A stretch of DNA of 64,000 bases from Myxococcus virescens. GTDB taxonomy: Bacteria > Myxococcota > Myxococcia > Myxococcales > Myxococcaceae. Made by a program: the position numbers and the translations under genes. The stretch is from contig NZ_FNAJ01000018.1 in assembly GCF_900101905.1 (NCBI RefSeq), forward strand, positions 100,462-164,461. The letters run 5' to 3'. Positions 44,201-52,150 of this stretch are shown in pieces. The notes beneath the pieces were generated by a model, which saw only the letters and a list, made by a program, of their open reading frames with translations, made no database searches and was not told where the DNA came from. Within the stretch, counting starts at the first letter, position 1. Every line of letters begins with the position of its first letter.

Positions 44201-44791
44201 CCGCCGCTGGACCTGGACGCGCTCCAACGGGAGCTCTCCGCGAAGACAGGACAGGCGCTCACCCGCGTGGACGCCATCTCCAGCGCGCTCTATCCGCGCG
44301 TCATGGCCGGCTACCTGGAAGACCTGGGGCGCTACGAGGACGTGTCCATCCTCGACACCCCGAACTACTTCTACGGCATGGAGGTGGGACAGGAGGTCTG
44401 GGTGGACCTGGAGCCGGGCAAGACGCTGGTCATCAGCCTGTCCGCGGTGGGCGAGCCGGATGAAGAAGGCGTGCGCACCGTCTACTTCGCCCTCAACGGC
44501 CACACCCGCACCGTGCACGTGAGGGACCGCAGCCGCGCCGCCACCGTGGAGGCGCGGCGTCAGGCGGACCGCGCCAATCCCAGCCACGTCGCGGCGAGCA
44601 TGCCGGGCACCGTCATCGCCCTGCATGCCAGGCCGGGAGACACCGTGGAGGCGGGCGCGCCCCTCGTCACCCTCGAGGCGATGAAGATGGAGACGGTGGT
44701 GCGGGCCCCGCGCGCCGGCACGGTGTCGGAGGTCATCCCCGTGCTCAAGGCCTCCGTCCAGGGCGGAGACCTGCTGGCGGTGCTCCAGTGA
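41288..44791 (+). CDS. pyc: Pyruvate carboxylase
   Basis: A 1167-residue single-chain enzyme that carboxylates pyruvate to oxaloacetate with ATP and bicarbonate, feeding the TCA cycle and gluconeogenesis. The biotin carboxylase domain (about 10-455) starts with VLCANRGEIAIRVFRAC and has HGGGGRGMR and HIEVQLVGD with IECNARLQVEHTVTE. The carboxyltransferase domain (about 535-830) starts with LLTDTTMRDAHQSLLATRMRT and has IFDSLND plus HLHMHDTSGNG metal-binding His. A C-terminal biotinyl domain carries EAMKMET, with biotinylated Lys1133. Length and domain order match four-domain PYC. The ATG at 41288 fits the conserved start; it converges on mcuD with 16 bp between stops. Confidence 0.96.
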   Translation: MEPVSLRPIQKVLCANRGEIAIRVFRACNELGIRTVAIYSDEDRTHEHRHKADEAYLVGRGKRPVEAYLGIDEILDVAVKAGVDAIHPGYGFLSENAAFAEACERRGIRFIGPRSDVVRAMGDKVAAKHLAEACGVPVVPGITLEGDDAQVLEQARAFFAKQGGPILVKAAHGGGGRGMRVVREAKALEDALASARSEAKSAFGSSSVFLERFLEHVRHIEVQLVGDLHGNIVHLHERDCSVQRRHQKVIEIAPAPNLAPAVKEAICDAAVRLARKAGYTSAGTAEFLVAGDAFYFIECNARLQVEHTVTEQVTGVDLVQSQLRIAEGYRLDAPEVGISRQEDVVPRGYAVQLRVTTEDPANQFMPDAGVITAWRAATGFGIRLDGSNGYTNAVISPYYDSMLVKVIAYAPTFQGAVMKGQRALREFRIRGVKTNLPFLENVLAHPAFQQGETYTRFIDETPELFQLEPRRDRATKLLQYLGDVIVNGHPTIKKDQRLKPTQFLEPRLPVTPSGPVPRGTAHILAEKGPRGLADWVLAQKRVLLTDTTMRDAHQSLLATRMRTRDILRVAPATAHLASELFSLESWGGATFDTTYRFLNEDPWARLRALKAAAPNLLQQMLLRGANAVGYTSYPDNVVEAFIDEAAEAGVDVFRIFDSLNDLSSMEVSIRRVLTTGKVAEVAICYTGDVANPKRTKYTLDYYADLAKRIEDSGAHFLCIKDMAGLLRPRAAAMLVRRLREVTRLPIHLHMHDTSGNGIASYLEAIEQGVHVVDVALGSMAGLTSQPSLNALVSALRGHPRETGLANARLQPLANYWEDVREYYAPFEAGLKSTTSEVYYHEIPGGQYSNLRPQVAELGLLARWNDVKDAFALVNVLVGDIPKVTPSSKMVGDFAIFLLKNDLTVRASTLAEAAALTRQKLIEQAPRLDFPTSVVGYFRGELGQPPNGFPEDLRAAVLKGLPRVEGRPSASLPPLDLDALQRELSAKTGQALTRVDAISSALYPRVMAGYLEDLGRYEDVSILDTPNYFYGMEVGQEVWVDLEPGKTLVISLSAVGEPDEEGVRTVYFALNGHTRTVHVRDRSRAATVEARRQADRANPSHVAASMPGTVIALHARPGDTVEAGAPLVTLEAMKMETVVRAPRAGTVSEVIPVLKASVQGGDLLAVLQ

Positions 44792-44807
44792 CGGAGGGCC
44801 CGGCCCC

Positions 44808-45272
44808 TCAGAACGTCACCGTCATCACCACGGTGTCCGCGTAGGCCCCCGCGGGGATGGCCTGCCCGGCCGGGATGCGCCCGAAGATGGGCACCGTCAC
44901 CTCCACGCCGAACAAGGGGATGACGGGCCCATAGCGCCCCGTGCCCGACGTGCCGTTACCCCAGACGATGAGGCGCGTCGCGTCCACGTAGAGGTTGTAT
45001 TCCAAGCGCTGCGCGCCCGGCCCCGCCATGCTGCGCGCCAGGGGGGTGCCGGAGCCACCGGCGCTGAAGTCGATGGTGATCGGGGTGACCTGACCTTCAC
45101 ACCGGTAGGTGATGCTCCCGGCGGAGTCCCGGGGCAACAGGTCGGTGGTGAGGTAGGTGCCGAAGCTCACCCCCATCGTGCTGCGTATCTGGCAGACGGC
45201 CCCCGCCAGTCCAGGCAGCAGCCCGCATACGCCAGCCACCGCGAACGCGGCCGCCCTATTTCGCCTCGTCAT
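44808..45272 (-). CDS. mcuD: Spore coat protein U (SCPU) domain protein, second subunit of the chaperone-usher cluster
   Basis: A 154-residue exported protein. The signal peptide (about 1-26) ends near GLAGAVC. The rest is an SCPU domain: it starts with Cys-Gln-Ile, has FGTYLTTDLLP near residue 40, ITYRCEG near 57, LEYNLYVDATRLIVWGNGTSGTG near 95, and ends with the donor-like strand YADTVVMTVTF. The ATG at 45272 has GAGG seven bases upstream and lies inside the usher's 3' end (17-bp overlap). It is the last gene of a cluster in the order subunit, chaperone, usher, subunit, as in the M. xanthus mcu cluster for spore coat formation. Confidence 0.88.
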   Translation of the reverse strand: MTRRNRAAAFAVAGVCGLLPGLAGAVCQIRSTMGVSFGTYLTTDLLPRDSAGSITYRCEGQVTPITIDFSAGGSGTPLARSMAGPGAQRLEYNLYVDATRLIVWGNGTSGTGRYGPVIPLFGVEVTVPIFGRIPAGQAIPAGAYADTVVMTVTF

Positions 45273-47610
45273 GGACACACCTCACCGTTCCCAGGTCAAT
45301 GACCTTGCCCTCGAGGGATGGAACTTCCAGCGAGGTCGCGCAACGGCCCTTGGGGTAGACGACTGTCGCCGGCAGACGCCCTTCGGGCAGGCCCACCAGC
45401 TCGAACTCACCATTCCACCCGATGGGTGAACTCCACTTCTCTCCGTCCTTCTCGACGCGAAGCTCGCCGTAGGACAGCCAGCGCGTGTCCTCCGCCGAGT
45501 CGATGGTCACCTTGCCCCGGTAGGCGCGAATCGTCTGCGTCTTGAAGTCCAGCACCACGCCGCCCCGCTGGTACGTGGCCACCACCTGCTCCGTGGAGGG
45601 GATGTAGACGTCCAGCGGCACCTGATGGTCCGCCAGCGAGAGCCGGTTGGCGTTGTAGGCCTGGAGCCGCGTCACCACCAGCTCGCCGCTGGAGTCCGTG
45701 CGCCCGATTTCGTGGTTGTTGAGCCGCACGCCCACGCCTTCCACGCCCTTCACGCGAACCAGCGCGTAGCCCTGGTCCACCGCGCGCGTGGGGCGCACGC
45801 GTCCGCCAATCAGCACCAGGCCGCCGGCGACCTCGGCCATGCCCGCCATCCGTCCTTCGAACCACTCCGCGCCCGCGCTGACGCGGCCCACGTTGGAGTC
45901 GAAGTCGGCGCGCGCCATCGCCTGGTCCACTGCCCCCACCCGGCCCTGCACCTGGTAGCCCAGGCCGCCCTCCATGGGCACCGAGCGCGCGATGTCCACC
46001 GACGTGGTGCCTTCCCCGCGCAGCGCCTGGGAGTGCCCCACCGTGCCCGTGGTGCGGGAATCGAAGATGGCGTTCAGGTACACCATCCCCTCGATGGCGG
46101 AGCCGCCTCGCTCGGAGTTGCTGCGGCTGGCAGAGAAGGACAACGTCGACCAGTCCGTCAGCCGCGCGGAGGTGGTGGCGCCCAGCCACGTCGTCCACCC
46201 GTCCCGCTGGTAGCGTGACAGCATCGCCTGCCCGCCCACGCTGACACTCTCCCCCAGCGCCAGGAACAGCGAGCCGCCCGTCTCCACGGTGGGGTGGTCG
46301 TCATCCAGCTCGAGGCTGGTGTGCGTGTAGGACTCGTTCATGCCCCGGCCGAAGACGGAGCCGCCCACCCAGCGGCGCTGGAGCGCGTACACGATGCCCG
46401 CCGCCAGCCCCGTTCGCCGCTCGCTGCGGCTGATCGCCTGTGACAGCTCCAATTCGCCGAAAGGCAACTGGATGAGCTGCATGGCGCCGGTGCTGACGAC
46501 GTTGGGCGCCAGCTCCAGCCGCACGCCCGGCGTCAGCCACGACGTGAGGCCCATGCGGAAGTTGCCCAGGAGCATGGGCCGGCCGAAGGCGAAGTTGTAG
46601 AGATTGACGGACTCCCGCTCGATGCCCGCGGAGAGCCGGTAGTCGACCACGCCCGGAGAGAGCTGCTGCCCGCTGAGATAGTAGGACGTGTTCACCTCGC
46701 TCGCCCGGCCGAACGCGTCCCGGATGACGTAGCGCGTGTTGCCCTCGCCCCGGGGCACCGTGAGGTTCTCCAGCCGGAAGGGACCGGGCGGGAGCTCGGT
46801 GCGCTTCACCAGGTGGTTGTTGACGTAGACCTCCAACGTGGACGGCGTGGTGACGTCGCCCGCGAAGTCCTGCATCGGGTTGCGCACGAAGTACGGATTC
46901 AGCTCGAAGGTGCGCATGAGGTGGAAGCCGGCCACCACCGCGCCTCCTCCCAGCACGCCGCCAAAGCCCGTGGACTCACCCGCGATGGCGCGCACCATGT
47001 GCTTGGGGAAGTCCAATGACAGCTGCGTGAGCCCCCGCAGGGGCACGGAGCCGGGCCGCCATCGCGCCTGCGTCGTCAACAGGCCCCGCCCCACCGACGC
47101 GCCGGCCTCTCCAAAGAAGGTCAGCGAGGTGTTGCGGGCGTGGGCCGCGTAGTTGATGAAGCCGCTGGGGCTGCCGCGGACGGAGTAGTCCGACGGCGCC
47201 TGCGGCCCCAGGTTGATGCGCGTCTGTCCGAAGACGGTAGCGGGCAGCTCGCACGCCAGGCTGACGGTCCGCTCGTTCAGGGAGCAGCGCCCTTCGGGCT
47301 CCAGGGACCGCGCGGAGATGTATGTCTTTCCTTCGATGACTTCCTGGCGGCCCCCGAGCGCCACCAGATCCACACCATGGGCCTCGAGCGTGGCCGCGGG
47401 GAGCAGCACGTCACTGCCCCGCAGCATGGGGAAGGTGGCGCCGCGGGGGACGCCGTTCAGGGTGAAGTCCGCGACGATGGGCATCGGCGGCGCGGAGGGG
47501 CTGTCGGCCACGGGACCTTGCGCGGCCACCGGCAAGGCCCCCAACGACAAGGATAACGCCAGCACCGTGCATGAGGGCGCGCGGGTTGCTGCAAGCCGAG
47601 AGGGGGCCAT
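45256..47610 (-). CDS. mcuC: Fimbrial-type outer-membrane usher
   Basis: A 784-residue outer-membrane protein starting at the ATG at 47610 with a signal peptide (about 1-30). An N-terminal domain (about 45-140) is followed by a 24-strand-type beta-barrel region containing RGSPSGFINYAAHAR, RGLTQLSLDFPKHMVRAIAGES and the plug-region EVYVNNHLVKRTELPPGPFRLENLTVPRGEGN, a hallmark of ushers. C-terminal domains near 680-784 contain YRGKVTIDS and GRCATSLEVPS. The protein accepts chaperone-subunit complexes and secretes subunits. It is 10 bp downstream of the chaperone gene. It is close to the usual 800 residues. Confidence 0.9.
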   Translation of the reverse strand: MAPSRLAATRAPSCTVLALSLSLGALPVAAQGPVADSPSAPPMPIVADFTLNGVPRGATFPMLRGSDVLLPAATLEAHGVDLVALGGRQEVIEGKTYISARSLEPEGRCSLNERTVSLACELPATVFGQTRINLGPQAPSDYSVRGSPSGFINYAAHARNTSLTFFGEAGASVGRGLLTTQARWRPGSVPLRGLTQLSLDFPKHMVRAIAGESTGFGGVLGGGAVVAGFHLMRTFELNPYFVRNPMQDFAGDVTTPSTLEVYVNNHLVKRTELPPGPFRLENLTVPRGEGNTRYVIRDAFGRASEVNTSYYLSGQQLSPGVVDYRLSAGIERESVNLYNFAFGRPMLLGNFRMGLTSWLTPGVRLELAPNVVSTGAMQLIQLPFGELELSQAISRSERRTGLAAGIVYALQRRWVGGSVFGRGMNESYTHTSLELDDDHPTVETGGSLFLALGESVSVGGQAMLSRYQRDGWTTWLGATTSARLTDWSTLSFSASRSNSERGGSAIEGMVYLNAIFDSRTTGTVGHSQALRGEGTTSVDIARSVPMEGGLGYQVQGRVGAVDQAMARADFDSNVGRVSAGAEWFEGRMAGMAEVAGGLVLIGGRVRPTRAVDQGYALVRVKGVEGVGVRLNNHEIGRTDSSGELVVTRLQAYNANRLSLADHQVPLDVYIPSTEQVVATYQRGGVVLDFKTQTIRAYRGKVTIDSAEDTRWLSYGELRVEKDGEKWSSPIGWNGEFELVGLPEGRLPATVVYPKGRCATSLEVPSLEGKVIDLGTVRCVHDEAK

Positions 47611-47620
47611 GGTGCGTCGG

Positions 47621-48388
47621 TCAGCGAGCGCAGGGAGCGGGAGAATCCACGGGGGAGGTCTGACGGAGCACGCCCTGGTCGGTCTCCATCTCCACTTCCA
47701 CCGTGCGGACCTTGCGGCAGGCCTTGCCAGCGATCTCCATGGCATACACCTGCGCGTCGCCCGCGAGGACGTACCAGCCGGGCTCCTCTTTCTCGACCAG
47801 CCGCTTGCCCTTGGCGTCGAGCCCCCGGACCCGAAGGTTCCGGATGAAGAAGTTCACCGTGCCCGGGTTCTGCACCCGGACGTGGAACTTCGACTCGCGC
47901 AGCACCGCTTCCGCGATCTGGCCTTGAACGGTCTTCTTCTTGGGGGCGACAAAGACAGGCACTGAGACTCGGGTGAGGACATTCAACCCAGTTGACTGGG
48001 TGGACGGTTGCAGCGGGGGAAGCTCCTCCACGACGATTCGGAAGGAGCGTTCGGTATCCTGTGGAGCCGAGGAGCTCCCCACCCGGATGGGGCGGGACTC
48101 CCCGGGCTCCAACGTCAACATGGACGGGAAGAAGAACAAATCCTGAGTCGGCGCGAGCGACATGCGCCCTTCTTCGTCCTGAACCCAGGAATAGACAGAG
48201 GCTTGGAAGCGTGTGGTTTCGCTGCTCTTGTTCCTCACGTTCATCACCACGCCACGGGCGCTTGAATCCAATTCAAGCCGAACCGGACTGACATCGAGCT
48301 CAGCCGCGCTCGCGGTCCCCATGGCAATCCATTCCAAGGCAGCCGCACACATCAGGCCGCCAGTCCAAGACAGAAGACGGTTACGCAT
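47621..48388 (-). CDS. mcuB: Periplasmic pilus-assembly-type chaperone
   Basis: A 255-residue PapD-like chaperone with a signal peptide (about 1-28, ending TASAAEL). The two-Ig layout is visible: ELDVSPVRLELDSSARGVVMNVRNKSSE begins the first domain, ASVYSWVQDE and LTLEPGESRPIRVG follow, RSFRIVVEELPP is the chaperone signature, and NVLTRVSVPVFV leads into the second domain (about 150-250). The Cys pair near the C-terminus (KACRK, APC) could form a disulphide. It would cap subunits in the periplasm and deliver them to the usher. It lies between the first subunit gene and the usher. Confidence 0.92.
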   Translation of the reverse strand: MRNRLLSWTGGLMCAAALEWIAMGTASAAELDVSPVRLELDSSARGVVMNVRNKSSETTRFQASVYSWVQDEEGRMSLAPTQDLFFFPSMLTLEPGESRPIRVGSSSAPQDTERSFRIVVEELPPLQPSTQSTGLNVLTRVSVPVFVAPKKKTVQGQIAEAVLRESKFHVRVQNPGTVNFFIRNLRVRGLDAKGKRLVEKEEPGWYVLAGDAQVYAMEIAGKACRKVRTVEVEMETDQGVLRQTSPVDSPAPCAR

Positions 48389-48404
48389 GTGTTATCGCCC
48401 CGAA

Positions 48405-48944
48405 TCAGAAGGTGATGGTGGCGACGACGGTGTCGTTGTACGTGCCGGAGGGAACGTTCTGGCCGCGCGGAACCGTGCCGTAGACCAGCACGGGGACGGG
48501 CAGGCCCGTGCCCAGGAACGGGAGGCCCGTGCCAGCGGTGTTGCCCCACACGATGAGGCGGGTGACGTCCTGGTACAGGCTGTACGCCAGGTAGTCCGCC
48601 GACGCCGTGTTGCGCATCCGGCGCAGCGGGGCCGCGTCCGTCGAGCCCGCGGCCGGGTGCAGGCCCTGGCCCAGGGTGATGACCGCGGTGCCGAGCAGGG
48701 TGCACTGCACGCTCAGCGCGCCCGTGCCGAACAGGTCGATGCCCAGCGCGGAGTTGACGATGATGGGGTCGTACGTGCCGAAGTTCAGCGTGCCGCCGCC
48801 GCCGCCGGCGCCAATGGAGCAGGAGCCACCGACGTTGGCGGTGACGTTCAGGTTGGCGGTGGAGGTGGCGGCCTCAGCGGGCGAGAAGGCGACGAGGGAC
48901 GCGGCGGCGGTGACAGCGGCAACGGCAGTCTTGATTGCATTCAT
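48405..48944 (-). CDS. mcuA: Spore coat protein U (SCPU) domain protein, first subunit
   Basis: A 179-residue exported subunit starting at the ATG at 48944. The signal peptide (about 1-26) ends at PAEAATS. The mature protein has the SCPU pattern: LNVTANVGGSCSIG, a Gly-rich loop, LNFGTYDPIIV, LSVQCTLLG with the second Cys, DYLAYSLYQDVTRLIVWGN, and the closing strand TYNDTVVATITF. It heads the cluster; the 456 bp upstream should carry its promoter. Compared with the second subunit (mcuD) it shares the RLIVWGN and DTVV blocks, so the two are paralogues. Confidence 0.92.
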   Translation of the reverse strand: MNAIKTAVAAVTAAASLVAFSPAEAATSTANLNVTANVGGSCSIGAGGGGGTLNFGTYDPIIVNSALGIDLFGTGALSVQCTLLGTAVITLGQGLHPAAGSTDAAPLRRMRNTASADYLAYSLYQDVTRLIVWGNTAGTGLPFLGTGLPVPVLVYGTVPRGQNVPSGTYNDTVVATITF

Positions 48945-49400
48945 TGAGTTGCGTGCTCCATCGAGCGGCCGGTTGATTCCGGCTGCGTCAGGGCATTGCA
49001 ACCCGCTCGCCGTCCGCTGAGCGGTCCAGCGGACCCCTCCCTTCAGCGCATGTCGCACCAACGCCTCGCGTGCGCTTCCAGGCAATACGTGGAAGTTGTT
49101 TCTTGTTTGTTTTTACGGCGAAACGCACACATGTCCCTGGAGGGAGCCCTTCAGGGAGGGACGGACAGGCTTCGCGGCCCGCGCCAGGTCCTTGGCATGT
49201 GGCATCGTGTGACAGGATGTACCCAGGGGGCGTAAGTTCATTGCCCACGCTGGGCAAGACTCTACCCACCCCTGGAACGAGAAGCGCGAGGGTGTCCGGC
49301 GGCGTCTACCCGGTGACACGCGCGTTCCCCAGGCGAACGGAACTGAACTGCCCAGCACGTCCGTCCTTGCTACCCACTTCTGGCGAAGCGCCGGACGCGC
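48945..49400. other. Intergenic region upstream of the mcu cluster
   Basis: This 456-bp stretch separates the start of mcuA from the end of the amidase gene. It contains an AT-rich patch at about 49090-49120 that may belong to the mcuA promoter. ORFs drawn here lack a ribosome binding site and have no family character. No clear developmental promoter motif was recognised. Confidence 0.5.
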
Positions 49401-51251
49401 TCAGTCCACCTTCGCCACGCGGCGGCGGTCTCCGAGGAACTCCTCCACGCCCTGGGCGATCGCCTTGGCGACCTCGGTCTGGTAGGCATTGGACTTGAGA
49501 CGTGCCTCTTCGTCTGGATTGGAGAGGAACGATGTCTCCACCAGGATGGCCGGCATCTTCACGCCCAACAACACATAGAAGAGCGCTTCCTTGTGGCCCA
49601 GGTCACGGATGCCCTTGTACTTGCGGGAGAGGCCCCCCACGAGGCTGCGCTGCACCTGGGTGGCGAGCCGCGTCGACTCCTCGGTGTTCGCCTTGGTGGC
49701 CAGGTCTGCCAGGATGAACTGGAGGTCGCTGATGCCCTTCTCCGAGGACGCGTTCTCCCGCGCGGCCAGGCGGATGGAGTAGCGGTCCGCCGACGTGTTG
49801 AGGGTGTACGTCTCGATGCCACGCAGCGTGCGCTTCTCCGCGGCGTTGCAGTGGACGGAGATGAACAGGTCTCCGTGCTCGGCGTTGGCGTACTTGGCGC
49901 GGTCCTCCAGGCGGATGAACCGGTCATCGTCGCGGGTGAGCACCACCTCCAGGCCCTTCTCGCGCAGCTCCTCCGCCAGCTTGAGGGAGATGGACAGCGC
50001 CACGTCCTTCTCGCGCGTCCCCCCCTTGCCGATGGCGCCCGTGTCGTGACCGCCGTGGCCGGGGTCGATGACCACGCGCCGCACCTTCAGGCCGAGCTGC
50101 TCCGCCAGCGTGAGCTCCATGCTGCGCGACTGCTTGGCCACGGCCTTCAGCCGGGCCTGCGCCACCTTGTCGTCCACCGGACGGGTGATGGGGCGCGGGG
50201 GCTCGGCCGCGGGCGGCTCGGTGCGGGAAGTCTTCGAGGCCAGGGCGGCGGCGACGGCCGCGTCCAGGCTGCCTTCGCGCGCGTCCGCCTTCGCGGGCGC
50301 GCTCGGCTCCTTCTGGGGAATGGTGGGCGACGGCTCGCGCGCCATCTTCTCGATGGCGGCCACCAGGGAGGCCGCAGGGCGCTCCGCGGGGGCCGAGGCC
50401 TCCACGGCCGGAGCCTGCTGCGCGTCGGCCGAGGCAACGGCTTTTCCAGGGCCGGACGCCTCGCTGGACGCATCCACCGAGGCAACGGCCTTGGCGGGAC
50501 CGGACGCGTCGCTGGACGCGCCGCCCTTGCCCGCCCCCGGCGCGTCGTCCGACGTGGAGGTCTTCCCGGCGGAGGACGTATCGGCCGAGGCGACGGCCTT
50601 GGCCGGCGCGGCACCCTTGCCCGCAACGGACGAATCAGCGGACGCGCCGCCCTTGCCGGAGGCGCCCGACTTGCCCGGCGGGGGCGCATCGTTCTTGGCC
50701 ACCGCGGGCGCGGCCTTGCGTGGGGGCGGCGGCGGGGCCTTGGGCGACGGCAGCGAGGCCAGCAGCTCCCGCATCTCCCGAGCCCGGTCACCCTTGCCGT
50801 TGACGGCCAGCGTCTCCGTCAGGACCTTGCGCGCGGACTCCGGCTGGTCCAGCCGGTGGACGTGAATCTTCGCGAGCGCCAGCGCACCGTCATCCGACAG
50901 CCGGTGCTTCGGGTAGCCCTCCAACAGCTTGGTGTAGTCGGTGATGGAGGCCTTGAGGTCGTCCTCCACGAAGGAGATGCGGCTCAGCTCCTGGAGCATC
51001 TCCGCCGCCGTGAACAGGGCATCCGGCGCGCGGTCCGACTTCGGGAAGCGCGCGGCCACGGACTCGAAGCGCGCCACCACGTTCAGCCAGTGATGGCGCA
51101 GCTTGCGCCGGGCCGCGTCGTCCTTCAGCGCGTAATAGACCTTGCGAGCACCCTGGTAGGCCTCCTCGGCCTCGTCTCGCTTGGCGGCCCCCACCGCGCT
51201 CGGGACGAGCAGCAGCAGCACGGGCAGCACGATGACGAGGCGCGAGTGCAT
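49401..51251 (-). CDS. N-acetylmuramoyl-L-alanine amidase (AmiC type) with long low-complexity linker
   Basis: A 616-residue cell-wall hydrolase exported by a signal peptide (about 1-22, ending VGAAK). Residues 25-165 form an alpha-helical repeat domain (TPR-like). Residues about 168-360 are a Pro/Ala/Gly/Ser/Lys-rich linker with repeated KAVASAD pieces. The Amidase_3 domain (392-610) has zinc ligands His399 (DPGHGG), Glu414 and His467 (SVHCNA), and catalytic Glu572 (VETSFLSN). It cleaves the bond between muramic acid and the peptide, probably during cell separation or sporulation. The amidase family match is strong; the linker is unusually long. Confidence 0.92.
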   Translation of the reverse strand: MHSRLVIVLPVLLLLVPSAVGAAKRDEAEEAYQGARKVYYALKDDAARRKLRHHWLNVVARFESVAARFPKSDRAPDALFTAAEMLQELSRISFVEDDLKASITDYTKLLEGYPKHRLSDDGALALAKIHVHRLDQPESARKVLTETLAVNGKGDRAREMRELLASLPSPKAPPPPPRKAAPAVAKNDAPPPGKSGASGKGGASADSSVAGKGAAPAKAVASADTSSAGKTSTSDDAPGAGKGGASSDASGPAKAVASVDASSEASGPGKAVASADAQQAPAVEASAPAERPAASLVAAIEKMAREPSPTIPQKEPSAPAKADAREGSLDAAVAAALASKTSRTEPPAAEPPRPITRPVDDKVAQARLKAVAKQSRSMELTLAEQLGLKVRRVVIDPGHGGHDTGAIGKGGTREKDVALSISLKLAEELREKGLEVVLTRDDDRFIRLEDRAKYANAEHGDLFISVHCNAAEKRTLRGIETYTLNTSADRYSIRLAARENASSEKGISDLQFILADLATKANTEESTRLATQVQRSLVGGLSRKYKGIRDLGHKEALFYVLLGVKMPAILVETSFLSNPDEEARLKSNAYQTEVAKAIAQGVEEFLGDRRRVAKVD

Positions 51252-51336
51252 GGGGTTCCTCCGGGTGGGCGCGAGCTACAGGCGTGTGTCACACAGCCCC
51301 ACCTCCCCGGCAAATTTTCGGCCCCCACCATCTGCC

Positions 51337-52101
51337 TCAGCGCAGCCACCCCAGCACACCCGCGAGGTCCTGGTCGATGACGCGCGCCCACCCAGGCTGC
51401 CGGGGCACCACCGCCGCCAGCACCTTCTCCCCGTTGCGCACGGGCGCCCGCCCCGGCCGGACCCGGGCGCGAACCGCGTGCTTCACATCCTGCCGGAAAT
51501 AGTGGGCCGGAAAGGACACCTCGCCTCGGGCCTCCGGCAGGGGCCCGTCCGGCGTCAGCCACACCAGCGCGCCCAGCCGCAGCGGCTCCACCTCTGAGCG
51601 CCACAGCCGCCGCATCTCCCACGCGAAGTACCCCACGGCCACCAGCACGCCCAGGCCGATGCCCCAGGGGAGCAGCCCCACGCGCATCGCCCGGGAGCGA
51701 GCGAAGCCGGCCTCGCGCGGCCGGTCCGGCATGGCGGGGTCCACCAGCAGTGTCACCCGCGCGCCCCGCCCCAGGCCCTCGGCGTACTCCGCGAAGGTCC
51801 GGACGCCGGACACGGAGTGCTCCGCCTCCGCGAAGGTATAGAGCACCTCCAGGGCGGCTTCCGCGCCATCCCGGGCGTCCAGGGGCGGAAGGCGGGAGGC
51901 CACCACCAGCCCCTCCACTTCCTCCGCCCGCGCCGCGAAGCCCTGCTCTTCGACGAAGTAGCGTCCCGCCCAGCCGGCGCCGGTGCCCAGGAGCGCCACG
52001 GCCACCAGTCCCAGGAGGACGCCTCGCACCACGCGCCCCACGGCGCCGGGCACCTGCGTCAGTCGGACCTGCCGGGGAGCATGCGGAATGGCCAGCTGCA
52101 T
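51337..52101 (-). CDS. DUF3592-like membrane protein
   Basis: A 254-residue protein with two hydrophobic helices (about 27-45 and 143-160). Between them lies a soluble segment with LYTFAEAEHSVSGVRTF and GARVTLLVDPAMPDRPRE, which is the DUF3592 pattern. The C-terminal 90 residues are soluble and contain GEVSFPAHYFRQDVKH. It lies 85 bp upstream of the amidase gene on the same strand. Function is unknown. Confidence 0.75.
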   Translation of the reverse strand: MQLAIPHAPRQVRLTQVPGAVGRVVRGVLLGLVAVALLGTGAGWAGRYFVEEQGFAARAEEVEGLVVASRLPPLDARDGAEAALEVLYTFAEAEHSVSGVRTFAEYAEGLGRGARVTLLVDPAMPDRPREAGFARSRAMRVGLLPWGIGLGVLVAVGYFAWEMRRLWRSEVEPLRLGALVWLTPDGPLPEARGEVSFPAHYFRQDVKHAVRARVRPGRAPVRNGEKVLAAVVPRQPGWARVIDQDLAGVLGWLR

Positions 52102-52150
52102 ATGGACGCGCAGCCTACCCCAAGCGCTGCGGACGGACGCACCCGCCGCC

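Noticed and set aside
41264..44626. 1120-codon open frame antisense to pyc
   Set aside because: It mirrors pyc codon bias (high third-position GC removes stops in the opposite frame), is His/Gln/Arg-rich, and has no family motif. The sense gene has all PYC motifs.
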